DNA of 64,000 nucleotides from JAJUFS01 sp036381175 (lineage in GTDB: Bacteria; Pseudomonadota; Gammaproteobacteria; Natronospirales; JAJUFS01). Position 1 is the first letter of the stretch; the number at the start of each line of letters is the position of its first letter. Both the position numbers and the translations under genes were made by a program. The stretch spans positions 18,918 through 82,917 of the forward strand of contig DASVDI010000027.1 of assembly GCA_036381175.1 (NCBI GenBank), in the 5' to 3' direction. Positions 1 through 7,949 of this stretch are shown one piece after another. The notes under the pieces are model-generated. The model was not told the DNA's origin and ran no database searches. It was given only the letters and a program-made list of their open reading frames with translations.

Positions 1-2
1 GC

Positions 3-698
3 CTGATGGCGAAAATCGCGTTCGCCGAGGAGGCGATTGCATTCCGCAACATCGAAATCGATCCTGAAGGTGCGCCAATGGGCATTGCCGCAAACTGGAT
101 CGGCGTATCCGCAACAGGCCGTGATGGTACGGTAGCCTTGCTGTTGCTTGGCCGTCTCGCCGCGTGGAGCGACGAGGAGTGCGGCCTCGTCAACGGCGTT
201 TTCCGGCAAGCGATGCACGGCTACCAGGCGTCGACGTTGAAACATTCGCAACTGGATACCTTGTACAACGACGAGGCGACGGGCCTGCCATCACGCAACG
301 CGTTCCTCGTCGCGGCCGCGCACCGGCGCCGGACAAGCCCGGCAGCGATGTTCTTGCTGACAATCCACATCCGTCTGCCGTGGATCGGTACAGCTCGATC
401 CGAGAATGCTGCGGAACGCCTGACGTTTGCGCGTATCGGACAACGCATCCTCATGCAACTGCATGGGGATGACATTGCAGGACGCCTGGACGAGGGGCGT
501 TTCGCGGTGTTGCTGCCGGGACCATCCAGGGCAGACGCGGAGCATCTTGCCAGCTACCTTGCGGGCAGCCTCGTGGGTATCGAGTGGCTGTCCAGCGGCG
601 AAATGCTCGACGCGACCGTGGAGGTCCGCGAACTGCACGACGAGGCCGGGCTATATGCCGGCCTCGCCGCTACGGAAGGTGCCGTTGACGCGCGATGA
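3..698 (+). CDS. Degenerate GGDEF-domain protein, 5' end outside window
   Basis: The frame is open to the window edge, so the N-terminus is probably missing; the first ATG in view is at position 6. The visible protein of about 230 residues begins with a stretch that could be the end of a GAF-like sensor domain. It continues with DEATGLPSR, which matches the conserved opening (DxLTGLPNR) of a GGDEF domain. Where an active diguanylate cyclase has GG(D/E)EF, this protein has DEGRF, so cyclase activity is unlikely; it may bind nucleotide or another protein. It converges on, and overlaps by 48 bases, the GGDEF-EAL gene on the other strand. The assignment rests on motif position only. Confidence 0.6.
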   Translation: MMAKIAFAEEAIAFRNIEIDPEGAPMGIAANWIGVSATGRDGTVALLLLGRLAAWSDEECGLVNGVFRQAMHGYQASTLKHSQLDTLYNDEATGLPSRNAFLVAAAHRRRTSPAAMFLLTIHIRLPWIGTARSENAAERLTFARIGQRILMQLHGDDIAGRLDEGRFAVLLPGPSRADAEHLASYLAGSLVGIEWLSSGEMLDATVEVRELHDEAGLYAGLAATEGAVDAR

Positions 699-2762
699 AT
701 GCGCGCGCAGAAAGATTTCGAGATTTTCGCAGCTCATCGGGCGCGCAAGAAGAAAGCCCTGCATCTGGTCGCAGTCGGATGCACGCAGGAAATCCCGCTG
801 CGTTGCGGTTTCCACGCCTTCGGCAATCGTACGCACACCGAGGACGTTCGCGATCTCCAGTATCTTGATCAGGAACCGGGCGTTGCGCTCGGACTCCTCG
901 ATGGCGCTGACAAATGACTGATCGATTTTCACGATATCCACGGGCAAATCGCGGATCACGCTCAGCGATGAAGTTCCTACGCCGAAATCGTCCACGGCAA
1001 GAACGTGGCCCGCGGCTTTCAACTTCATGATTTCAGTTCGAATCATCGGATGCTGCACCAGCGCCGTCTCGACAATTTCAAGCACGATATCGCCGCGCGC
1101 GAGGCTGCAACGTTCCATGTGCTGATCGAGATCGCCGATGAGCGTTCCGGATAGCAAATGCCGCGCGGTGACGTTCACGCTGATCATGAAATCCGCATTC
1201 ACGAGACGATCCGCGCGCAGCCGTTGCAGGTCGCTGCAGGCATCTGCCAGCACCTTGCGAAAAACCGGTAGGCTCACTGTCGATTCTTCCAGCGCCTGGA
1301 TGAACTGCGCCGGCGCGAGCAATCCGCGTTGCGGGTGGCGCCAGCGGATCAGCGCCTCGGCGCCCGTGCAGTCTCCATGCCGGGAGAACATCGGCTGGTA
1401 ATAATTGAGGAACCGGCCGTTATCGTGCGCAAGACGAACCTCCGAATCGAGCACAAGCCGCGACTGCGCCGCGTGGAGCATGGCGTCGTCAAACACCGCG
1501 AAGTGCGCGCGACCCATGGATTTCGCGTTGTACATGGCCGTATCGGCGTCCCGCAGCATGTCTTCCGGCGTTTGATACGCCGGATTGTCAAACACGATCC
1601 CGATGCTCGACGACGCGAAAACACCGGGATCATCGAGAACCGGCGTGGAGGTCAGCTGGTCCTGGAGGCGGTTCGTGACGATGACGGCTTCCTCGGTGCT
1701 GGTCACGTGATCCAGCAATACCGTGAACTCGTCGCCGCCGTGCCGTGCAAGCAGGTCGCCATCCCGCAACCCGGCACGCAGTTTTTTCACGATCTGCCGC
1801 AGGAATTCGTCACCCACGCTGTGGCCATGCGCGTCGTTCACCAGCTTGAAATTATCGAGATCGATGAACAGCACCGCGAAACTTCCCGTCCGCCGGCCCG
1901 GCATCGGCTCCATGCGTTCACGCAGTCTTTCAACGAAGCACTTGCGATTGGGAAGGCCGGTCAATGGATCGTGCAGGGCGTCGTGAGCGAGGCTTTGCTC
2001 GGATTCAAGCTGTTTGGTGAGATCACGAATGATGCCGATAGTGACGGCGCCTTGCGGCGTGCGCGCCTGGCGCTCGTGGATTTCGACAGGCAGCGTCCGG
2101 CGATCGCTCTGGCGAAGCAGGCTGGCACGGAACCGGACGCCGTTCCGCTGTTCGCGTTGCGCGCGACGTTCGATCTGCACGGCTGGCCATGATTGTTCCG
2201 CGATCAGTTCGCGCAAGGGGTAGCCGTGCAGCGCGTCGCGATCCATGCCAACCAGCGCGGCCAGGCCGTCGCTTACCCAGATCAGCTCATCGTTGCGCGC
2301 CATGTAAACGCCTTCCGCTGCCAGCTCGGCAATCAGGCGGTAATGGTTTTCGCGCTCCAGCAGATGCTGTTCGCGTACATGCCACGCGGTCGTGTCGTGG
2401 AGGAAAAATTCGTAAACCGTTTCTTCCTCCAGTGTCTCGCGGCGCGCGCAGATCATGACGTGCACAGGCTCGCCGTGGCGGTCGCGAAACACGCTTTCCT
2501 GGTTGATCGGGCCGCTGCCGATTTGGAGCCGGCGCAACATCGAACCTGAATTCATGGGATGCAGGTACAACGCCTCCACGCGGGCCGAGCACAGCGCGAC
2601 AAGCTGGGCGACGGAGTCATATCGCAACAGGCTTGCGAGCGCCGCGTTGGCCGCAACGAGATCGCCTGTTCGGGACAGGATGAAACCGGGAATGGGGAGG
2701 CCGGATAATCGCGTTGAGGCAAAGGATGGAACCGCGTCAGGAGCATTCATCATGGCTTGCAT
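651..2762 (-). CDS. PAS-PAS-GGDEF-EAL cyclic-di-GMP signalling protein
   Basis: A 703-residue protein with two N-terminal PAS-like regions (about 20-130 and 140-255), a GGDEF domain (about 265-420) and an EAL domain (about 435-690). The GGDEF domain has the opening HDPLTGLPNR, an intact GGDEF active site and an upstream RDGD that fits the RxxD inhibitory I-site. The EAL domain keeps AEALIRW, VDDFGVG, AEGVET and QGFLLARP. Both halves therefore look competent for making and degrading c-di-GMP; which one dominates cannot be read from sequence. No transmembrane segment is evident, so the PAS domains probably sense a cytoplasmic signal. The 3' end overlaps the converging degenerate GGDEF gene. Confidence 0.92.
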   Translation of the reverse strand: MQAMMNAPDAVPSFASTRLSGLPIPGFILSRTGDLVAANAALASLLRYDSVAQLVALCSARVEALYLHPMNSGSMLRRLQIGSGPINQESVFRDRHGEPVHVMICARRETLEEETVYEFFLHDTTAWHVREQHLLERENHYRLIAELAAEGVYMARNDELIWVSDGLAALVGMDRDALHGYPLRELIAEQSWPAVQIERRAQREQRNGVRFRASLLRQSDRRTLPVEIHERQARTPQGAVTIGIIRDLTKQLESEQSLAHDALHDPLTGLPNRKCFVERLRERMEPMPGRRTGSFAVLFIDLDNFKLVNDAHGHSVGDEFLRQIVKKLRAGLRDGDLLARHGGDEFTVLLDHVTSTEEAVIVTNRLQDQLTSTPVLDDPGVFASSSIGIVFDNPAYQTPEDMLRDADTAMYNAKSMGRAHFAVFDDAMLHAAQSRLVLDSEVRLAHDNGRFLNYYQPMFSRHGDCTGAEALIRWRHPQRGLLAPAQFIQALEESTVSLPVFRKVLADACSDLQRLRADRLVNADFMISVNVTARHLLSGTLIGDLDQHMERCSLARGDIVLEIVETALVQHPMIRTEIMKLKAAGHVLAVDDFGVGTSSLSVIRDLPVDIVKIDQSFVSAIEESERNARFLIKILEIANVLGVRTIAEGVETATQRDFLRASDCDQMQGFLLARPMSCENLEIFLRAHSSRVNGTFRSGEAGI

Positions 2763-3001
2763 CGGCCTACGCCTTCTCTGTTCATGCGGTGGGACTCGCT
2801 GGGTTCCGCAGCAGTCCTGTTTACTGATCTCCGTGGCAGGTATCTATCGGGGAAGACGAGATGCGCGCCGGTGATTTACCGGAAATTCATGCAGGACGTG
2901 GTGACAGGCAATCGAGGGCTGAGCCTGAGCGGTGCGAACGCGTGGGGAAAGGTTTCATTGCAGACGGCGGCATGACGCGAAAGATGGCATTCGTATGACT
3001 G

Positions 3002-3358
3002 TCAGCGCCGCAGGAAATAGAATCCGTAGATCGCGAGATTGATCGCAAGCACCGCGCATCCCAGCACGATCACGACATTGCGCGTAAAACCTTCCGGGTA
3101 AATCAGCGGCAGCAGGTATTCCTCGACAAACCCGCCTTCGTAGCTGTCTTGCCCGGCTTTTTCCCGCAATCGCTTTTCCAGCGGCGTCAGCGGGCAGATC
3201 CAGCCAACCCACTCGATCAGGACACCGTAAAGCGCAACCGGAACGTGAACCGCCGCAAGCCACGGTTTCCAGAAAACCAGCAGCCCGCCGAATACCACGA
3301 ACACGATGAACAGGAAGTGAATGACCAGAACGACGTTGGCGAGCAGGGAATAGGACAT
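3002..3358 (-). CDS. DUF2784 family membrane protein
   Basis: A 118-residue protein with hydrophobic segments at about 5-27, 35-55 and 95-115. The pattern HFLFIVFVVFGGL followed by EWVGWICPLTPLE, then an acidic patch and an IYP motif, is the pattern I associate with DUF2784, a family of small inner-membrane proteins of unknown role. The gene stands alone on the minus strand. The 240 bases between it and the GGDEF-EAL gene show no further gene. Confidence 0.8.
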   Translation of the reverse strand: MSYSLLANVVLVIHFLFIVFVVFGGLLVFWKPWLAAVHVPVALYGVLIEWVGWICPLTPLEKRLREKAGQDSYEGGFVEEYLLPLIYPEGFTRNVVIVLGCAVLAINLAIYGFYFLRR

Positions 3359-3555
3359 GTGAACAACCTTGAGCCGAATTTGGGAACAGATTGTGCCAGT
3401 GGCGATATTCCTGGCAAGCCGACAACGACCGTCGTGCTGTCAATGATTCATTGCGGAATGACGGGACTTGACGGTCGCCGCGCCATCGCGAATCATGCGC
3501 GCGATTCCGGCGCTCGACCGGAAGATTTCTCCGTTCGTTGAATAACGGTAAGCAC

Positions 3556-3792
3556 ATGAACAACTCGAAATCGATTCGCGGTATGCGTGCCTGGGCCGGT
3601 CCCGCGCTGCTCCTGCTTGCTCCCCTGCAATTCCTCGCGGGCGACGCCATCCTGGGCTGGCACCATGCCCGTCCGCTCAACGTGATCGGCGCACTCGGAT
3701 TCCTCGTCGTCGTCACCAGCCTGCTCGTGTTGATCGCCGGTCTCGGCGAAACCGGAAACCTGCTCGGCCAGTATTTCAATCGCAAGGAATGA
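3556..3792 (+). CDS. Small hypothetical membrane protein
   Basis: A 78-residue protein with two predicted membrane segments (about 15-30 and 38-62) and short charged ends. The ATG at 3556 is preferred; an in-frame TTG at 3538 would add six residues. I do not recognise a named family. It stands about 175 bases before the DUF4177 gene on the same strand. Confidence 0.55.
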   Translation: MNNSKSIRGMRAWAGPALLLLAPLQFLAGDAILGWHHARPLNVIGALGFLVVVTSLLVLIAGLGETGNLLGQYFNRKE

Positions 3793-3968
3793 CGCCGCTT
3801 TCCGGCGTACTCTCGCGAACCGGGATCGTGATCCGTTGTGGTCCAGTGTGATCCATTGGCGGCAACGCATTCGATAAGGGTGCCACACGTAAACCGGCAG
3901 CGGTTGGACACGCCAACGCCGCTGTTGAATACTCGACGTTCTCGCGATATTCAGCCACGGGGGGCGGC

Positions 3969-4178
3969 ATGTACAAGGAATACAAGATTGTTGTGGTAAC
4001 GGAAGGCGGCTGCGGAACCATTTTCCTCGGCTCGTCCGGGCTGCCTTTGCAGAAGCTTGAAATGGAACTCAATCAACAGGCGGCGGACGGCTGGAATGTC
4101 GTGTTCCAGGTCCTGGAGAAGAAGCGCTTCTGGCTGTTCTGGAGCCGCGAAGCGGTGATCGTGACCTTCGGGCGCTGA
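3969..4178 (+). CDS. DUF4177-like small protein
   Basis: A 69-residue soluble protein beginning MYKEYKIVVV and containing the pattern LEMELNQQAADGWNVVFQV. This resembles DUF4177 (YKxxxxxxxxxxxLExxLNxxAxxGWxvv), a widespread family of unknown function. A GGGGGCGG-rich sequence precedes the ATG. The stop lies one base before the start of the next gene, so translation of the two is probably coupled. Confidence 0.7.
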   Translation: MYKEYKIVVVTEGGCGTIFLGSSGLPLQKLEMELNQQAADGWNVVFQVLEKKRFWLFWSREAVIVTFGR

Positions 4179-4179
4179 C

Positions 4180-4413
4180 ATGTTTCAGCGCCTGGTATTG
4201 CGCGCGATCGAGCGCTATCAACAGCGCGGCGGCGGTGCGGAAATCTTCCGGGTTGAATGCAACTTCCAGCCCAGCTGCTCCGAGTACACGCGCCAGGCGG
4301 TCATGCATTTCGGAACGATGCGCGGCCTGTGGCTGGGGTTCGGACGAATTCGCCGCTGCACGGACCGCAACGCGTGCGGGCAGGTTCACGATCCGTTCCT
4401 GCCGGAAGAATGA
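4180..4413 (+). CDS. YidD-like protein, second divergent copy
   Basis: A 77-residue protein carrying the core YidD/DUF37 pattern: an N-terminal amphipathic segment, then CNFQPSCSEYTRQAV, a glycine-containing helix and RIRRC. YidD proteins help the YidC insertase place proteins in the inner membrane. The canonical yidD of this chromosome is at 38772-39038 in its usual place beside yidC, so this is a second, more divergent version. It lacks the usual PYLG segment before the first cysteine. It sits tightly between a DUF4177 gene and a TM2 membrane-protein gene, suggesting one operon and perhaps a dedicated client. That role is inference. Confidence 0.75.
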   Translation: MFQRLVLRAIERYQQRGGGAEIFRVECNFQPSCSEYTRQAVMHFGTMRGLWLGFGRIRRCTDRNACGQVHDPFLPEE

Positions 4414-4414
4414 C

Positions 4415-4813
4415 GTGAAGAACCTTTTTCGTGATCTCACGGTCAGCACGATTGATGTGCATCGGGAAACCGAACGCCTGCGCGAACAGGTTCGCGCACT
4501 CGATGACGAACAACGCCGGCGCTTTTATGAACACGCCAGCGCCCAGCTGCGCGATCCCGACACCTACGCCGTGCTCAACTGGATGTTCTTCGGCGTGCAT
4601 CATTTCTATCTTGGCCGCTGGCTGCGCGGCGCGATCAACCTGCTGATTGTCACGCTTGCCGTATTGTTCATGATTGCTGGTCTTGCTTTAGTCGGCGTGT
4701 CGCTTGTCATCGCGTTGTCTGTCATCGAGTTGCTGCAGTTATTTCGCTCGCAGGTGATCGTCGCGGATTACAACAACATCGTGCAAGCCGAAGTCCTGCA
4801 GCGCCTCGTGTGA
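4415..4813 (+). CDS. TM2 domain membrane protein
   Basis: A 132-residue protein starting at GTG 4415, one base after the stop of the YidD-like gene; this start excludes a longer frame that would overlap that gene completely. After a charged helical N-terminus (about 1-45) come DPDTYAVLNWMFFGVHHFYL and a GxxxxGxxxLL turn, the signature of the TM2 domain, with two membrane helices at about 50-65 and 75-105. TM2 proteins are small membrane proteins of mostly unknown function. It is the third gene of a compact DUF4177/YidD-like/TM2 group and is likely co-transcribed with it. Confidence 0.75.
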   Translation: MKNLFRDLTVSTIDVHRETERLREQVRALDDEQRRRFYEHASAQLRDPDTYAVLNWMFFGVHHFYLGRWLRGAINLLIVTLAVLFMIAGLALVGVSLVIALSVIELLQLFRSQVIVADYNNIVQAEVLQRLV

Positions 4814-4819
4814 AGCGCT

Positions 4820-5089
4820 TTAGCGATGCCCGGTGAAGAACTCCCACAGCATCCGCAGGAAGCCGACCACGAGACCGAGCTGGCCGAGAAAGATACCCAG
4901 CATGAAAATCAAACCGAGCCCGAGGGGATTTCCGTCTTCAGGACCGAACACGGCATAGAGAAGAATCGGCGCGGCACTGATGGCAATGACCGCGATGCTG
5001 CTCGCGATGATCTTGAAGCTGAGACGAACATCGCCAGCGTAGAAGGCGCGCACTTTTTCGAGCGGCGTTTTTAAAGAATGTGGTGTCAT
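4820..5089 (-). CDS. Small hypothetical membrane protein
   Basis: An 89-residue protein with two strongly hydrophobic segments (about 25-47 and 57-80) separated by a short acidic loop (FGPEDGNP). It ends six bases from the end of the converging TM2 gene. No family is recognised. Confidence 0.6.
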   Translation of the reverse strand: MTPHSLKTPLEKVRAFYAGDVRLSFKIIASSIAVIAISAAPILLYAVFGPEDGNPLGLGLIFMLGIFLGQLGLVVGFLRMLWEFFTGHR

Positions 5090-5152
5090 TTGAACCCGGC
5101 TAGTTCCTGAAGCAGCAAGGATGCAAATCGCTGGAAGTGACCGGAAGGTGAA

Positions 5153-6001
5153 TCATCCGAGCAGCATCCGGGTAGCGGCCGAAAGTGATTCGACGCGCGG
5201 CAAAAGTGCTTCAAGGTCAGCGCGTGTGACGACGAATGACTTTTTATAACGTGCACCGACGTAGGCCGCACGCAACAGCTCGAGCAGGCGACGATCCTCG
5301 TCGGTTTCCTTCGGGAAGATATTCTTGAACGCGGGATCGAACTGCGTGCACCAGGTTTCCAGTTCCACGAGATCGTGACCTTTCGGGCGATAGCCGGAGA
5401 GGACGAGACAGGCTGCGGTAAGAAAGTTCTCGGAAGCCTGATGAAGAAAGAACGCCGCCTTACGCAACTTGCTCTTTTGTATGGCTGCCTCAAAGAAACC
5501 GAGGAAGTCGTCGGCTTGTTCGGTCCAGAATTCGTGGTCTTCCTTCGCTTTCGTGCGCCGTTGCTCGTCAGTAAGATTTTTTGGTTTTGAAAGTCTTGAA
5601 GTTTCGGAATCGTGCAACAACACGCCGTCCTTCACCACATCCACGTAGAAGTATTCTACGTTCTCCAGTGCACGATTGAACTGGCGAATCGTGTGCGCGA
5701 TCAGTGAAACGCGAATGTCAGAAACTTCCCTCAGCTTCTCGCGCAACTGGTTCGAGCGCTCGATGCGCCGCTGCTGTCGCGGGCTCTTCACGATCACGCA
5801 AATATCCACGTCCGAGTAGTACGGACCTTCATCATCGCGGCCGACCGGATCATCCACGTAATCGCCGCGCGCGTACGATCCGAACAGGATCAGCATTTCG
5901 ATCTGCTCGAAACCCTTGAGCACATCGGCAACGCGTGCGATATCGCATTGCTTTTCTTGCGAAAGGTGATCGAGTCCGGCTTTCATTACGTGTTTGTGCA
6001 T
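5153..6001 (-). CDS. Fused nucleotidyltransferase (MNT)-HEPN protein
   Basis: A 282-residue single chain. Residues about 30-75 form a minimal nucleotidyltransferase core: LILFGSYARGD supplies the GS motif and, after an acidic insertion, YSDVDICVIV supplies the two aspartates for metal binding. Residues about 150-275 are helical and resemble a HEPN domain (HQASENFLTAACL, then GYRPKGHDL). The RNase-type HEPN motif Rx4-6H is not obvious; only R-x3-H is seen. In two-gene HEPN/MNT toxin-antitoxin systems the MNT partner modifies the HEPN toxin; in fused proteins of this sort the function is generally unknown. It lies just downstream of hicAB on the same strand. Confidence 0.75.
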   Translation of the reverse strand: MHKHVMKAGLDHLSQEKQCDIARVADVLKGFEQIEMLILFGSYARGDYVDDPVGRDDEGPYYSDVDICVIVKSPRQQRRIERSNQLREKLREVSDIRVSLIAHTIRQFNRALENVEYFYVDVVKDGVLLHDSETSRLSKPKNLTDEQRRTKAKEDHEFWTEQADDFLGFFEAAIQKSKLRKAAFFLHQASENFLTAACLVLSGYRPKGHDLVELETWCTQFDPAFKNIFPKETDEDRRLLELLRAAYVGARYKKSFVVTRADLEALLPRVESLSAATRMLLG

Positions 6002-6035
6002 CTGAAGCTCTCTTCCGTGAGACGTCGAGGTTCTG

Positions 6036-6515
6036 CTACTTGCGCGGCGGCTTTCCGAACTGGCTCAACGGAATCATGCGCAGCTCAACCGCCGCACCCA
6101 TCGCCGCCGCCGCACGTTCCAGGTTCTTCAAGGTGAGATTGCCGCCGACTTTTTCCATGCGCTGGTAAGCCTGGTAGGTGACTTTCAGCCGTCGCGCGAC
6201 TTCCGCCATGGAGAGGTCCTGCTGCCGGCGCGTGAGATAAAGAAGAAGCGGCGCGGCAACGTGCGCGCTTACCGGGATCAGCACGTCGGTCTTGCGCGCC
6301 TTGCCGGGCCAGGCGATTTCGTCGCCTTCCTGGATCATCACGGACAGCATGCCGTCGAGCGCGTCCTGGGCGTTGAAAATCGCCTCGTCGCGCGTCTCGC
6401 CCCAGGTGAACACGCCCTCGACATCCCGGAACTCGACGGACCACGCGCCCTCATCCCGGTACAAGCGAGCAGGATAGGCAAGGTCGGTAATCGCTTTGGC
6501 TGGTGCCGTCATCAT
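6036..6515 (-). CDS. hicB: HicB-family antitoxin with C-terminal HTH
   Basis: A 159-residue protein. The N-terminal half (about 10-75) has the HicB fold pattern, with YRDEGAWSVEFRDVEG and GETRDEAIFNAQDALDG. The C-terminal part (about 100-145) is an XRE-type helix-turn-helix (LSMAEVARRLKVTYQAYQRM), suiting it to repress its own promoter. The frame continues open far upstream, but the start is set at ATG 6515, whose bases overlap the TGA of hicA (ATGATGA), the usual coupling in this order. HicB neutralises the HicA mRNA interferase. Confidence 0.88.
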   Translation of the reverse strand: MMTAPAKAITDLAYPARLYRDEGAWSVEFRDVEGVFTWGETRDEAIFNAQDALDGMLSVMIQEGDEIAWPGKARKTDVLIPVSAHVAAPLLLYLTRRQQDLSMAEVARRLKVTYQAYQRMEKVGGNLTLKNLERAAAAMGAAVELRMIPLSQFGKPPRK

Positions 6516-6697
6516 TCTCCCTTCAACTTGACGCCGGCATGGCGTTCGATGCTCTTCAAGGTTCCCATCGGAATATCGCGCTTGCCGTGGATCGGCACGG
6601 TGACCTTGCGGTCGCCCGGCTTCCGATGCGAACCGCTGATTCCGACCAACTCGGAACCCGCTGCCCTGAGTCTTTTGATGACTTCCTTGCCGTCCAT
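6512..6697 (-). CDS. hicA: HicA-family toxin (mRNA interferase)
   Basis: A 61-residue protein (MDGKEVIKRLRAAGSELV...) typical of HicA in length and layout. It has a GSHRK motif carrying the catalytic histidine, a central VTVPIHGKRDIPMGTL strand-turn and a final helix. HicA toxins cleave mRNA. The start at ATG 6697 is chosen to give the normal family length; the upstream in-frame extension lacks family features. The gene precedes hicB and overlaps it. A HicB with an HTH usually binds upstream of hicA, here between 6698 and about 6824. Confidence 0.88.
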   Translation of the reverse strand: MDGKEVIKRLRAAGSELVGISGSHRKPGDRKVTVPIHGKRDIPMGTLKSIERHAGVKLKGE

Positions 6698-6824
6698 GGC
6701 GCCATGGTGCCCACAAGCTATTAATTGTGGCCTGAATATAGGCCGCGAAAGGTTCGTTGGCAATACGCGCACGCCTGATTTCTTCTGGAAGGCTGCTAGA
6801 CTCTTTCAGGCAGGAGGAGACCGG

Positions 6825-7275
6825 ATGGCAATTGACCGAGACGCGTGGAATCGACTGGCAGAACTGCTGCGGCATTTCGTCGAAGCAGACAACAAATTTC
6901 GAGTTCGATGACGCTGCGTTCGATATCAAGACCGAAGATGCCGGAGTGCACGCGGTTCGGGAACTTGCCTGGCTGCTTTACGACGATCTCCATAAGCACA
7001 AGCTGGACGGGAAATGGTCGATTGTCGGGAATGATCGGCGCGAGGTTTCACGCTGGATCCTGTTCCTGAAATCCGACCTCGAGTACGAATGGCCAGTCAG
7101 GCGATGGTGGAAGAAACTTTTGCGGCCAGTGTTGACGCTGCTGACGCTTGGACTGGGAACGCATCTCTGGGACAGGCATTACTGGCAGCAAGGAGACGGA
7201 GATGTCTGGCCGTTTCTACGGCGGTCCGATTTTGAAGCGAAAAACGATACCACCGTTTTTGATCAAAGCCCCTGA
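6825..7275 (+). pseudogene. Hypothetical protein gene interrupted by a frameshift
   Basis: A strong ribosome-binding site (AGGAGGA, 6812-6818) precedes ATG 6825. The first frame (MAIDRDAWNRLAELLRHF) stops at 6911. A second frame then carries TTNFEFDDAAFDIK, the hydrophobic helix AWLLYDDLHKH and ILFLKSDLEYEWP to 7275. Together they form one plausible protein: an N-terminal helix, a TNxEFxDA-type segment and an LYxDLxxH segment, as in small uncharacterised bacterial proteins I recall. One surplus base between about 6877 and 6900 would explain the break. Either the gene is decayed or the assembly has an indel. Confidence 0.6.
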
Positions 7276-7295
7276 GTAACGAACAGGGCAAGTGC

Positions 7296-7826
7296 TTACT
7301 CAACAGATCGTTTGAATTCCGCCTTGATGGCAGTCCGCGTCAACTTCCACGCAATCCAGCCAAACAAAATCGACAGCATCAGCGCGAAGACACCGGCCAT
7401 CCAGAGGCCGACGTGGTGAATGACCTCGAACTGTTGCTGGAATTCACCAGCGGCCTGCGGCGGGACGAACATCTCCCGGAAGAAAAGTACTTGCCACGTA
7501 AAACTGGCGATGTTCCACAGGATGCCGAGGCACAGGATCCCGATGAACGTGAGACGCGCCCAGTTCCGGCGCCGCAATAAACCGATGGCGGCGAGCAGCA
7601 TCAAGATCGCGACCATAAGCGCGGCGCCGGCGATGAGCTCGAAGTACTGGAAGATTTCAAAACCGGCACCGACCTGAACCGCGCCGGCAGCGATTTCGTC
7701 TTGCCAGCCGTCAGGGAAAAGGAGATGCAGCATCAGGTTCTGCAGGATTCCGGCCAGGACGCCGAAACCGGCAAACACGACGAAGACCCAACCGACGATA
7801 TCCACGAACACGGATTTCTGTTGCAC
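7296..7826 (-). CDS. Hypothetical membrane protein, four helices
   Basis: A 176-residue protein with four hydrophobic stretches (about 8-32, 60-82, 90-112 and 142-165) and a lysine-rich C-terminus. No catalytic motif or named family is evident. It lies downstream of prpD on the same strand but is separated from it by a rho-independent terminator and a REP-like palindrome, so it is probably transcribed separately. Confidence 0.65.
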   Translation of the reverse strand: MQQKSVFVDIVGWVFVVFAGFGVLAGILQNLMLHLLFPDGWQDEIAAGAVQVGAGFEIFQYFELIAGAALMVAILMLLAAIGLLRRRNWARLTFIGILCLGILWNIASFTWQVLFFREMFVPPQAAGEFQQQFEVIHHVGLWMAGVFALMLSILFGWIAWKLTRTAIKAEFKRSVE

Positions 7827-7847
7827 GCTCAGTCCTCCATCGGTTTC

Positions 7848-7881
7848 GTAAGGCGGACTAGCGAAGCGTAATCCGCCCTAC
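7848..7881. repeat. GTAG-type REP palindrome (single unit)
   Basis: Read on the minus strand this begins GTAGGGCGGATTACGCTTCG and closes with a complementary arm; stem GGCGGA (7852-7857) pairs with TCCGCC (7872-7877) around an AGCGAAGCG core. The GTAG head and stem-loop match REP elements mobilised by REP-associated tyrosine transposases. Related units occur at 52116-52193, 55249-55281 and 61620-61668. Confidence 0.65.
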
Positions 7882-7908
7882 TCTTGCTCCATCAGTAATA
7901 CGGACAAG

Positions 7909-7937
7909 AAAAAGCCCGATACAGAATCGGGCTTTTC
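7909..7937 (-). terminator. Rho-independent terminator after prpD
   Basis: An 11-bp perfect stem, AAAAGCCCGAT (7910-7920) pairing with ATCGGGCTTTT (7926-7936), with a five-base loop. It is followed on the minus strand by a T-rich run and lies 13 bases past the prpD stop, ending the prp operon. Confidence 0.85.
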
Positions 7938-7949
7938 ACACGTTTACTG

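Noticed and set aside
6516..6929. Upstream extension of the hicB frame to about 297 residues
   Set aside because: It would cover hicA completely; the overlapping ATGATGA junction and HicB family length favour the start at 6515.
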